Assembly: GCA_009779045.1 (NCBI GenBank)
Contig: WREZ01000039.1
Location: 1 to 8,863, forward strand
Length of the DNA: 8,863 nt
Source: Candidatus Bathycorpusculum sp.
GTDB lineage: Archaea > Thermoproteota > Bathyarchaeia > Bathyarchaeales > Bathycorpusculaceae
Direction: 5' to 3'
Shown here piece after piece: positions 1-6,318 of this stretch (its first letter is position 1; the number at the start of each line of letters is the position of its first letter). The notes below the pieces were generated by a model that saw only the letters and a program-made list of their open reading frames with translations, did not search any database and was not told the DNA's origin. A program made the position numbers and the translations under genes.

Positions 1-2084
1 TAAGTAAGTTTTTGGTTTATTGTGCCTTTGGTGTAGGGTATGTATTCTCGGATTTGTTCTATGGAGGTTTTGCCTAGTTTTTCTTTGTCTTCTTTGGAGA
101 GTTTTAGCATGAGGGTTTTTAGGATCATTGTTAGTAGGTCTTTGCCTTGGTAGTCTCCGGGGACAATTACTACGTAGGATTTAGCTTTTGCTCGTACAGC
201 ATCCACTGAGCCGCCGATAAAGCAGGCATGGTTATCGGTTATTTCTACGCCTATAGCTGTTTTAAGGGGGGTGTTGCGTATCCAGTTACGTTTACCAACC
301 ACAAAAAAGGCGCCATGCGGAACAGACTCACCAGATGGGCCACTGGTGCTTAGTTGATCAACGTTTACCCAATAAATATCGACAGAACCAACGTTTTCAC
401 GCCAAGCCCTACAAAACGCTGCTGCGTATTCACCTGCTTCTTTTAGGGCTTGATCGGTAATTTCTCTACCATCTGCTTTAACTACCACAAAAGGTGAACC
501 GGTGATTTCAGCGTGAAACACCACATCTTCTTGTCGCGTGTATTTTTTAATTAAAATTTCGTTAGTTACAACATCTTTACCGGCAACCACCAAAAACCCA
601 TCTGAAGTGGTGAAGTATCGAAACTTTTCATACCAATCTTTAGTTTCAATTTTACGTTTAGCCATAGCCTCTAGCATCTCTGCAGGTTTAAGACTGCGAA
701 TATGCTCTGCCTCCGTTAAATCGCGCTCAATTTTAGCGAGTTTACGTTTAGAATCCTCAAGCGCTGCAACAGTAGCTGTAGATTTTTGTTTAGCCCGTTT
801 CCCACGTTCATAATACTCATTAGCATTATCAAAAATCGACAAACGCAAATTCAAACCAAAACGCAAATCATCAACAAAAAAGTTAACAACCAAATTTTTA
901 GCATCAACCCCCTCAACATAAACCTCAGGAGATATACCAGCCTTCTTATCTGCTAAAACCTGTGCAAAAATACTACTCCACTCAGCCCCACGCTGATTTG
1001 CAACAACAAGCTTACTTAAAAACGCTTCAAACTCGTTAAAATGAGCATAAATAACATTACCAATCACTTTATCACGCTCAGACTTAGCTATCTCACCTGC
1101 AAGAGCCGCCTCTTGATCAGCAATCATACGCTTAAGCCGCTTCTGCTCAGACTGTAACTGATCAACTTCAACACTTGCTAAAGCCTTCTCAACAGTTTTA
1201 ACCTTTAAAAAAAACTCATCAAGAGCCTCACTAAACGTTCCAAAAACTCTAAACACACAACCCTCATTACGACGCAAAACAAAAGGTGTTACATCTAAAT
1301 AAGCCACCTCACCATCACCATCAGTATCAGAATCAACAATAATATGAGGGGCAAATTTGCCTTCAAATAAACTTGAAAACAACGACTGCAAAACATCAAA
1401 TACCCCTGCAACGTCATCAGGAACTAAATTTTTACAAAGAATAGTTTTTTCTACACCTGATCGAAGCAAAACCTCTTCAGCATAAGTACCACCAAGACCC
1501 ACAGAACGAGCTAACACACGAACCACTTCAACATCACCAGAAGCCTCAAGCACCACCTGCAGATCTGACATAGAAAGTGTTAACGGATTTTTACCAGTTG
1601 CAGGAGGAAACTGGAATTTTTCTCCACGTAAAATGTTACGATCACGCATTCTTTTAAAAGACATCGCCTGAATAATTACATCATCAGGATTAATCATAAT
1701 TAAATTACCCTCACCAAATAACTCCACAGCAAGCCGCAACAAACCAGTTTTTGTTCTAAAACCCAAAACCACAATACGTTCAAACTCGTACTGCTCAATA
1801 CTATCAAACCAAGAATCTCTTAAATAATGACGCAACATCATACAAAACGCTGGAGGCTCAGCAGGGCTCTCTTCAGCGTAAATTGTTGAATGAATTCTAC
1901 GACCAGACTCAACTACCAAACGTATAGGCGGCATATTAGACTTATGAAGTTTAAACACTATGGTTTTTTGGTCAAACTGATAAATATTATTCACCCGCGA
2001 ATCAAGAACCAAAGCTTTTAGCTCCTTTACTACAGCAGCAACATCGAAACTGGTAAACTCATTTTTAGGCAACCAAATCACCAT
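1..2084 (-). CDS. rqcH: RqcH/NEMF-family ribosome quality control protein (NFACT), 3' end at window edge
   Basis: Translating the minus strand from the ATG at 2084 gives 694 open codons; the last two bases (TA) probably begin a stop codon just outside the window, so the protein is essentially complete. An in-frame TAG two codons upstream fixes the start. The N-terminus (MVIWLPKNEFTSFDVAAVV) is NFACT-N, followed by MMLRHYLRDSW and EFERIV (about 101-105). A helix-hairpin-helix segment lies at about 188-235 (GLGGTYAEEVLLRSGV), then coiled coils near 295-340 and 425-475 with NEYYERGKRAKQK. NFACT-R starts at KDWYEKFRYFTTSDGF (482 on) and includes VVFHAEITGSPF and GPSGESVPHGAFF (582-593). Family knowledge: these proteins bind the stalled large subunit carrying peptidyl-tRNA and, in bacteria and eukaryotes, recruit tRNA to add C-terminal tails that mark aborted chains. 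Oddities: the usual Asp-Arg pair reads Glu102-Arg103, and codon choice changes over the last 95 or so codons. Family assignment is firm; tailing activity is not shown. Confidence 0.95.
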   Translation of the reverse strand, partial: MVIWLPKNEFTSFDVAAVVKELKALVLDSRVNNIYQFDQKTIVFKLHKSNMPPIRLVVESGRRIHSTIYAEESPAEPPAFCMMLRHYLRDSWFDSIEQYEFERIVVLGFRTKTGLLRLAVELFGEGNLIMINPDDVIIQAMSFKRMRDRNILRGEKFQFPPATGKNPLTLSMSDLQVVLEASGDVEVVRVLARSVGLGGTYAEEVLLRSGVEKTILCKNLVPDDVAGVFDVLQSLFSSLFEGKFAPHIIVDSDTDGDGEVAYLDVTPFVLRRNEGCVFRVFGTFSEALDEFFLKVKTVEKALASVEVDQLQSEQKRLKRMIADQEAALAGEIAKSERDKVIGNVIYAHFNEFEAFLSKLVVANQRGAEWSSIFAQVLADKKAGISPEVYVEGVDAKNLVVNFFVDDLRFGLNLRLSIFDNANEYYERGKRAKQKSTATVAALEDSKRKLAKIERDLTEAEHIRSLKPAEMLEAMAKRKIETKDWYEKFRYFTTSDGFLVVAGKDVVTNEILIKKYTRQEDVVFHAEITGSPFVVVKADGREITDQALKEAGEYAAAFCRAWRENVGSVDIYWVNVDQLSTSGPSGESVPHGAFFVVGKRNWIRNTPLKTAIGVEITDNHACFIGGSVDAVRAKAKSYVVIVPGDYQGKDLLTMILKTLMLKLSKEDKEKLGKTSIEQIREYIPYTKGTINQKLT

Positions 2085-2111
2085 TAGCTAAAACATATCA
2101 ACATAACTTAC

Positions 2112-2120
2112 AAAATAAAG
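2112..2120 (-). promoter_or_regulatory. Possible TATA box of rqcH
   Basis: Read on the minus strand this is CTTTATTTT, beginning 36 nt before the rqcH ATG. With the usual archaeal TATA-to-start distance, transcription would begin within a few bases of the ATG. No Shine-Dalgarno sequence is visible in that interval (TTTAGCTA), so a leaderless or nearly leaderless mRNA is the natural reading. This is inference from spacing only. Confidence 0.35.
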
Positions 2121-2256
2121 CTTAGCAACAAAACATTAGGAATACTTCATCCAACACTACAAAAACACATAAAACTCAAAACACACCGTTAACAACTAAA
2201 AACAAACAGACAAAAGAAAACAAGAGTAAAAGGTAAATGGGTTTTCTTATAGAGAA

Positions 2257-2287
2257 ATCATTTATAAAAGACACCTTTTATAATGAT
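2257..2287. repeat. Imperfect inverted repeat over the EMC6-like gene promoter
   Basis: The core is a perfect 9-bp inverted repeat, TTATAAAAG (2262-2270) and CTTTTATAA (2275-2283), around the spacer ACAC. Both arms extend outward as ATCAT and TGAT with a single one-base bulge, so about 13 bases pair per arm. Each arm carries a TATA-like string on one strand. It may be a regulator site covering the promoter, or a pair of opposed TATA boxes. The rest of 2085-2317 is strikingly A- and C-rich on the plus strand (2160-2235), with no gene visible. Confidence 0.6.
2261..2268 (+). promoter_or_regulatory. TATA box of the EMC6-like gene
   Basis: TTTATAAA preceded by the purine-rich stretch AGAGAAATCA, which could act as a BRE. 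The expected transcription start is near 2290, giving a leader of about 28 nt that contains the ribosome-binding sequence GAGG at 2304-2307, 10 nt before the ATG at 2318. It lies in the left arm of the inverted repeat. Confidence 0.5.
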
Positions 2288-2317
2288 AGCTGATTCAAAG
2301 CAAGAGGAAAAAAGAGA

Positions 2318-2629
2318 ATGAAGCCTACCACAATAATTTACTGGCTAAGAATGATACTGGGAATAACAACAGGAATAATATGCGCCTTTTTATCAAACTT
2401 TCTAATAGTTTACGGCATGGAAGGAATAAGCGTTCTACTTTACTCAATATCGTTGGCATTGTTAATCTATTTAATAACATTACGTTTGTTTAAAATAAAA
2501 TTCCAAAACCAAGTTGAAACACCATCAAAAATAACAATGACAGGTATAGGCATATACTTCTTTGCTTGGTTAGCCTTCTATATACTATTCTACACCATAA
2601 GCTACATGAACACGGCTGTACCATTATAA
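2318..2629 (+). CDS. EMC6-like small membrane protein
   Basis: A 103-residue protein with three predicted membrane helices, about 8-31, 37-57 and 74-96, and a short polar loop (KFQNQVETPSK) between the second and third. The layout and scattered identities resemble EMC6, a core subunit of the eukaryotic ER membrane protein complex of about 110 residues. Shared features are an N-terminal YWLR before a Gly-rich first helix (GITTGI), a positively charged loop, and a final helix GIGIYFFAWLAFYILFYTI, comparable to the Gly/aromatic last helix of EMC6. Family knowledge: EMC inserts tail-anchored and multipass proteins, and archaea carry EMC3-type (DUF106) and EMC6-type relatives. The EMC6 match is from remembered sequence, not a search, so a generic archaeal membrane protein remains possible. 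It is transcribed alone, divergently from rqcH and convergently with the radA operon. Confidence 0.6.
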   Translation: MKPTTIIYWLRMILGITTGIICAFLSNFLIVYGMEGISVLLYSISLALLIYLITLRLFKIKFQNQVETPSKITMTGIGIYFFAWLAFYILFYTISYMNTAVPL

Positions 2630-2646
2630 ATCGTTTTATAATTTTT
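2630..2646 (+). terminator. T-rich stretch after the EMC6-like gene
   Basis: Directly after the TAA come two T runs (TTTT and TTTTT) within 17 bases, in the short gap before the convergent gene ends. Archaeal termination often needs only such T tracts. No hairpin was seen. Weak evidence. Confidence 0.3.
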
Positions 2647-3187
2647 ACTCTTTCTCAGCTACATCTTCAACAACAGATGTTTCAACAAGGGTTTCAGAAG
2701 AAACCGCTTTCTTTTTTGCCTTAGCTAAACCTTTACCATCGCTAAAAAAATTAGCAATAGTCACTTGACTCTTATCATTACGAACAGTCTCAACGACATC
2801 TTCATCAGTCTTAGCTTTTGGACTATTTGCACTTACAGGAGCAGGGATATTCATACGAGTTAAAATACGCATACAATCAGCCCAAGCAGAAAAGTAACCA
2901 CGATCAAAATCGCCATGAAGCCCGCTGCGCATGTTGTCCAAAAATTCTCGTCTATAAGTATGGAGGTTCACTTTATCACTTAAATCTATATTTGAAAAGA
3001 ATGCATAACTATCGTTAGCATTTTTTCTTGATAAGTACATTCCGTATAATGCACGGAAATAACCTCTGTTCCACTCAGTTTTTTGCAGCTTCTGTTTTAC
3101 TCTTTCCAGTTCACGTTCAGCTTCAGCATATTGCTTACTAACTAGTAACTGGAAATAGCGCGTTACTAACGCTTGAGGTATAGGCAT
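2645..3187 (-). CDS. RadA-linked protein of unknown function with C-terminal PIP box
   Basis: A 180-residue protein that I cannot assign to a named family. Residues 1-115 look all-helical and rich in conserved-looking aromatic and Arg residues. A motif occurs twice, EWNRGYFRALYGM (38-50) and DFDRGYFSAWADCM (93-106), suggesting an internal duplication. From about 116 the chain becomes polar and low-complexity (PAPVSANSPKAKTDED, later KGLAKAKKK, then an acidic end), typical of a disordered tail. Within it, QVTIANFF at 141-148 fits the PCNA-interacting consensus Q-x-x-h-x-x-aromatic-aromatic exactly. The ATG lies 2 nt after the radA stop, so the two genes are almost certainly co-transcribed and translationally linked. 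My inference is a DNA-replication or recombination accessory protein that binds the sliding clamp; no catalytic motif is visible. Confidence 0.85.
   Translation of the reverse strand: MPIPQALVTRYFQLLVSKQYAEAERELERVKQKLQKTEWNRGYFRALYGMYLSRKNANDSYAFFSNIDLSDKVNLHTYRREFLDNMRSGLHGDFDRGYFSAWADCMRILTRMNIPAPVSANSPKAKTDEDVVETVRNDKSQVTIANFFSDGKGLAKAKKKAVSSETLVETSVVEDVAEKE
2744..2767 (-). other. PCNA-interacting peptide (PIP box) coding segment
   Basis: Codons 141-148 of the RadA-linked gene encode QVTIANFF. The key residues are Gln141, Ile144, Phe147 and Phe148, the positions that plug into the hydrophobic pocket of PCNA in known PIP peptides. The segment sits in a polar tail followed by a Lys-rich patch, a usual setting for archaeal PIP boxes. 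A match by chance in one protein is possible. Confidence 0.6.
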
Positions 3188-3189
3188 AT

Positions 3190-4209
3190 TTAACGACCAC
3201 GAGACTTAGTTGCTTTCTCTTCTTCAGAGACATCTTCTATACCGTTTTCGGTTACTTTAAGTATTTCCTCTCCTTCAGGTAAATAAGGACTTGAAACAAG
3301 CCGTGCAATACGTATGGGACCATGAGAAGCACGTCGTAAATAAATGCGTGTTTGGCTAGTGTGACCAACAATGTTACCGCCTATGGGGTGAATAGCATCA
3401 CCAAAAAATTGGTCAGGTTTTGCCATGACTTGATTTGTTACAACTGCAACAGCGTTAAATGCGCGGGCTAAAGCGGTGAGTTTGTGCATATGTTTGTTTA
3501 GCCTTTGTTGGCGACTTGCGAGCATTTCTCGACCCATGTATTCACTACGAAAATGTGCTGTTAGTGAGTCAACGATGATCAGTTTGATGTTGTTTGCTTT
3601 GATTATTTCATCAGCATTTTCTAGTAGAAACATTTGATGATCAGAGGTGTAGGCTTCAGCATATATTATGTTTTTTACGACTTCTTCAGGGTTGAGTCCT
3701 AGGTGATTGGACATTTGAACGATGCGTTCGAGTCGAAAAGTGTTTTCTGTATCAATGTATAATACGCCACCGTTAAGTCCGCCTTGTTCAATGGGAAGTT
3801 GGACATTTACGCATAATTGGTGGCAAATTTGGCTTTTGCCGCAGCCATATTCGCCGTAGAATTCAGTTATTGTTTGAGTCTCTAAACCACCGTCAACAAT
3901 TTTGTCAAGAGCTTTGCTTCCTGTAGTTAATCTAGCTACGCTTTGACGTTGCTTTAGTAGTTGGTCAGCACGGATAAAGGATACACCAATTGATGTTCGT
4001 GCAGCTTGTATAACTTGTGCTGCTTTTTTTTCGCTTACGCCTACTGGTTCGAGTTCTCGTATTGTTGCCATTGCGAGAGATTCTACTGTGTGGTATCCTA
4101 GTTCTCTGAGTTTTTGAGCGGTTGCAGGTCCAACACCGGGGAGGTCTTCTATATATTCATATTTTTCTGTTGTTTCAATTTCTTGTGGTTTATCTGAGTC
4201 GTCAGACAT
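3190..4209 (-). CDS. radA: DNA repair and recombination protein RadA
   Basis: Archaeal Rad51/RecA-family recombinase: forms ATP-dependent filaments on single-stranded DNA and carries out strand exchange. From the ATG at 4209 it has 339 residues, normal for the family. An N-terminal helix-hairpin-helix (EDLPGVGPATAQKLRELGY, about 21-40) is followed by the inter-subunit motif FIRA (78-81), Walker A GEYGCGKS (119-126), YIDTENTFRLER, Walker B LIIVDS (210-215), SRQQRLNKHMHKL, and the DNA-binding loop 2 region (TNQVMAKPDQFFGD to GGNIVGHTSQ). All core residues are present. An in-frame GTG at 4218 would add MKL; neither start has a Shine-Dalgarno sequence, and the ATG is preferred by codon alone. It is the first gene of a two-gene operon with the PIP-box protein and is divergent from prs. 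Confidence 0.97.
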   Translation of the reverse strand: MSDDSDKPQEIETTEKYEYIEDLPGVGPATAQKLRELGYHTVESLAMATIRELEPVGVSEKKAAQVIQAARTSIGVSFIRADQLLKQRQSVARLTTGSKALDKIVDGGLETQTITEFYGEYGCGKSQICHQLCVNVQLPIEQGGLNGGVLYIDTENTFRLERIVQMSNHLGLNPEEVVKNIIYAEAYTSDHQMFLLENADEIIKANNIKLIIVDSLTAHFRSEYMGREMLASRQQRLNKHMHKLTALARAFNAVAVVTNQVMAKPDQFFGDAIHPIGGNIVGHTSQTRIYLRRASHGPIRIARLVSSPYLPEGEEILKVTENGIEDVSEEEKATKSRGR

Positions 4210-4244
4210 TAGTTTCACACTTTATGATGATGTACCGTCAGATC

Positions 4245-4255
4245 TATTTAAAATA
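4245..4255. promoter_or_regulatory. Shared near-palindromic TATA element between radA and prs
   Basis: TATTTAAAATA contains the exact palindrome TTTAAA (4247-4252), so it reads as a TATA box on both strands. On the minus strand it would place the radA transcript start near 4223, giving a leader of only 5-14 nt and explaining the missing Shine-Dalgarno sequence. On the plus strand it would start prs near 4276, leaving a leader of about 100 nt. No other good TATA string stands out for either gene. Confidence 0.5.
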
Positions 4256-4298
4256 AGCGAAAAAAAGACCATTGTAACTAGTGGAGGGGTAAGTTAAA

Positions 4299-4340
4299 GT
4301 GAAAATGAAGATATGGAATATTGTGAAGATAAAGCCTTAA
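4299..4340 (+). CDS. Possible 13-codon leader reading frame upstream of prs
   Basis: GTG AAA ATG ... CCT TAA encodes VKMKIWNIVKIKP (or MKIWNIVKIKP from the inner ATG at 4305). It is preceded at 4283-4290 by GGAGGGGT, a stronger Shine-Dalgarno match than most genes here have, 8 nt before the GTG. It ends 37 nt before the prs ATG, in a different frame. Its stop lies in the left arm of a weak 7-bp hairpin (CCTTAAA 4335-4341 with TTTAGGG 4356-4362, one G-U pair). It could be a leader peptide or a chance frame in a long leader. Confidence 0.3.
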   Translation: MKMKIWNIVKIKP

Positions 4341-4366
4341 AGCTGCAGAGTGTATTTTAGGGTGTT

Positions 4367-4372
4367 GAGGAG
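4367..4372 (+). promoter_or_regulatory. Ribosome-binding site of prs
   Basis: GAGGAG, 5 nt before the ATG at 4378. A clear Shine-Dalgarno sequence, in contrast with the short or absent leaders of radA and rqcH, consistent with prs being translated from a longer leader. It lies 4 nt after the right arm of the weak hairpin. Confidence 0.75.
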
Positions 4373-4377
4373 TATTC

Positions 4378-5259
4378 ATGAAGATTATTTCAGGTCCAGC
4401 TTCAATAGAGCTATCTAAAAACGTTTCAAGCATTACTGGCTATCAGAATGTTCCTGTTGTGTCTAAGGTTTTTCCAGATGGTGAGTCATATGTTCGGGTG
4501 GATGGTGATATTTCAGGTGATGATGTTGCTATTGTTCAGACTACGTGTCCACCATTACAGGATGGTAAACTTTTTCAGTTGGCTTTTATGGCTGATGTGG
4601 CTAAGTGTATGGGGGCAGGTAAAGTTATAGCTGTGGTTCCGTATTTTGCGTATGCTAGGCAGGATAAGGTGTTTCTTTCAGGTGAGGGTATAAGTGTTGG
4701 AACTATTGCACGTATGTTAGGAGCTTCAGGGATAGATGAGTTATTAACGGTTAACATTCATTCAGCGCATGTTTTATCAGAGTTTCCTTTTTCATCAAGA
4801 ACTGTTAGTGCGATTTCTCTTTTAGCTGAGTATTTTGTGGAGAGAGGTTATAAAAACGCGTTTGCTCTTGCGCCGGATAAGGGTGCAATGTATATTGCTA
4901 AGGAGGCACAGCAGGTTTTAGGTGGTGATGTGGGGTATTTGAGTAAAATTCGTGATCGTTATACTGGTCAGACTATTCAATCAGCTGAAGGATTAAATGT
5001 AGAAGGGCAGACTGTTGTAATTTTTGATGATATAATTAGTACAGGTGGTACTATTGTTGGTGCAGCAAAAATTTTAAAAGAGTGCGGTGCGAAGCATGTT
5101 TTTACTGCGTGTGTTCATCCCTTGCTTATTGGTGATGCATCAGAACGTATTTTGAATGCAGGTGTGGAGGACATCATTGGAACAGATAGTGTTCCGGGGC
5201 CATACAGTAAAGTTAGTTTAGCACCTCTTATAAGTAAACATCTTAAAGGCGTCAGTTAA
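4378..5259 (+). CDS. prs: Ribose-phosphate pyrophosphokinase (PRPP synthetase)
   Basis: Makes 5-phosphoribosyl-1-diphosphate from ribose 5-phosphate and ATP, the precursor of purines, pyrimidines, histidine and NAD, in the cytoplasm. The 293-residue length is that of the short archaeal enzymes. Motifs in order: FPDGESYVR (32-40), the ATP-binding YFAYARQDK (89-97), NIHS (126-129) where the family metal-site Asp-x-His normally lies, the lysine/arginine segment SKIRDRYTG (189-197), and the PRPP-binding loop VIFDDIISTGGT (214-225). Asn126 replaces the usual Asp of the metal site, which is worth checking against archaeal relatives. The ATG has a good Shine-Dalgarno sequence. It is the first gene of a three-gene operon, and the next start codon abuts its stop. 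Confidence 0.96.
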   Translation: MKIISGPASIELSKNVSSITGYQNVPVVSKVFPDGESYVRVDGDISGDDVAIVQTTCPPLQDGKLFQLAFMADVAKCMGAGKVIAVVPYFAYARQDKVFLSGEGISVGTIARMLGASGIDELLTVNIHSAHVLSEFPFSSRTVSAISLLAEYFVERGYKNAFALAPDKGAMYIAKEAQQVLGGDVGYLSKIRDRYTGQTIQSAEGLNVEGQTVVIFDDIISTGGTIVGAAKILKECGAKHVFTACVHPLLIGDASERILNAGVEDIIGTDSVPGPYSKVSLAPLISKHLKGVS

Positions 5260-6318
5260 GTGGTTAAGCTTTTCTTTTTGCTTTCAGGTGAGAATCCAAC
5301 TTTACCTACATCGGAAGCTAAGGCGATTTTAGAAACAGAAGGCTACAGCTATGAAACAGTTGGATTAATGGACCAGGTTCTACGTTTAGAAGCGTCAATT
5401 GAAAGTGTTAAAGCTGTGCCGGTTAGAGCTGCGTTTACACGGCTTTGCGCGTTGGAATTATTTGTTTCAGAAGCAAACTATACAGACATATCCAAAGCTG
5501 TTGAGGCGACAGATTTTAAAAGTGTTCTCAAAGCGGGTGAGAGCTTTGTTGTTAGGATAAATCGGATAAAAAATTATGCTGACCAAACCATAAACACTAT
5601 GGATTTAGAGGTTAAATTAGGGCGTCAAATGCTCAATCAAACCCCTGAGGCTAAGGTAAACCTCAAACAGCCGGATAAAACCTTCATTGGTATAATTACG
5701 GATGAAAAACTTATTTTTGGCTTAAAACTTACAGAAATTAGTAGTAAAACTTTTTCTGAGCGTCGGCCACGTAAAAAACCGTTTTTTCATCCGTCAGCAA
5801 TGCCGTCTAAGCTTGCAAGATGCATGATAAATTTAGCTCATGCTAAAACGGAGGGAACAATGCTTGACCCGTTTTGTGGGACAGGAAGCTCTTTAATTGA
5901 AGCCACGTATGTTGGGTGCTATGCTTTAGGAGTAGATGCTGCAAAACGGATGGTTGTAGGATGCAGGAAAAATTTGCGGTTTTTTAACATTAACGCTGAA
6001 GGGCTAGTTTTAGCTGATGCACGTAAACTTCCCTTTTTTAAAGTAGACTGCATAGTAACTGATCCGCCATATGGACGTTCCGCAAGCACTCTTAAGTCAA
6101 CTACAAAAGAACTAGTACATGATGTGTTAACAACGGCTTACGATCTCTTATCAGAAGGCCACAGGATATGTATTGCATCCCCTAAAACGTTAAACATTAG
6201 TGCCATTGGCATATCAATAGGGTTTAAACATGTTGAGTCCCATTTTGCCTATGTACACAGTACCCTAACAAGGGAAGTTGCAGTATTTGAAAAGAAAAGG
6301 CAGGAGAATAAAATTTGA
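5260..6318 (+). CDS. tRNA (guanine-10-N2) methyltransferase, archaeal Trm-G10/Trm11 type
   Basis: Expected to methylate the exocyclic amine of G10 in tRNA using S-adenosylmethionine, forming m2G and then m2,2G, which stabilises the elbow fold. The N-terminal part, about 1-165, resembles a THUMP-containing RNA-binding module (LRLEASIES, GESFVVRINRI, TFIGIITDEKLIFGLKL). It is followed by the linker RRPRKKPFFHPSAMPSKLAR and a Rossmann methyltransferase domain: motif I LDPFCGTGS (202-210), acidic VDAAKR, LADARKLPF, and the catalytic TDPPYGR (267-273), the D-P-P-Y form used for amino-group methylation. The 352-residue length fits. The GTG start sits directly against the prs stop, with only a weak AAAGG upstream, so translation is probably coupled. 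The exact target G10 is inferred from family; a related THUMP methyltransferase is the alternative. Confidence 0.9.
   Translation: MVKLFFLLSGENPTLPTSEAKAILETEGYSYETVGLMDQVLRLEASIESVKAVPVRAAFTRLCALELFVSEANYTDISKAVEATDFKSVLKAGESFVVRINRIKNYADQTINTMDLEVKLGRQMLNQTPEAKVNLKQPDKTFIGIITDEKLIFGLKLTEISSKTFSERRPRKKPFFHPSAMPSKLARCMINLAHAKTEGTMLDPFCGTGSSLIEATYVGCYALGVDAAKRMVVGCRKNLRFFNINAEGLVLADARKLPFFKVDCIVTDPPYGRSASTLKSTTKELVHDVLTTAYDLLSEGHRICIASPKTLNISAIGISIGFKHVESHFAYVHSTLTREVAVFEKKRQENKI
6302..6306 (+). promoter_or_regulatory. Ribosome-binding site that decides the rnz start
   Basis: AGGAG inside the last codons of the methyltransferase gene. It is 8 nt from the TTG at 6315 but 14 nt from the ATG at 6321, so spacing favours the TTG even though TTG is the weaker start codon. 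Confidence 0.55.

Noticed and set aside
538..813. Plus-strand open frame of 91 codons
   Set aside because: It lies wholly antisense within rqcH, whose NFACT motifs run straight through. The translation is Ser/Leu-rich with no recognisable domain.
2085..2317. A-rich intergenic stretch as a replication origin
   Set aside because: No repeated origin-recognition boxes and no cdc6/orc1 gene nearby. The A/C richness continues into rqcH and looks like part of the wider skew domain.
2818..3018. Plus-strand open frame of 66 codons
   Set aside because: Antisense to the RadA-linked gene, with no ribosome-binding sequence and no protein features; a shadow frame.
4448..4757. Two 60-codon frames, one on each strand
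   Set aside because: Both sit inside prs, whose catalytic motifs are continuous across them.
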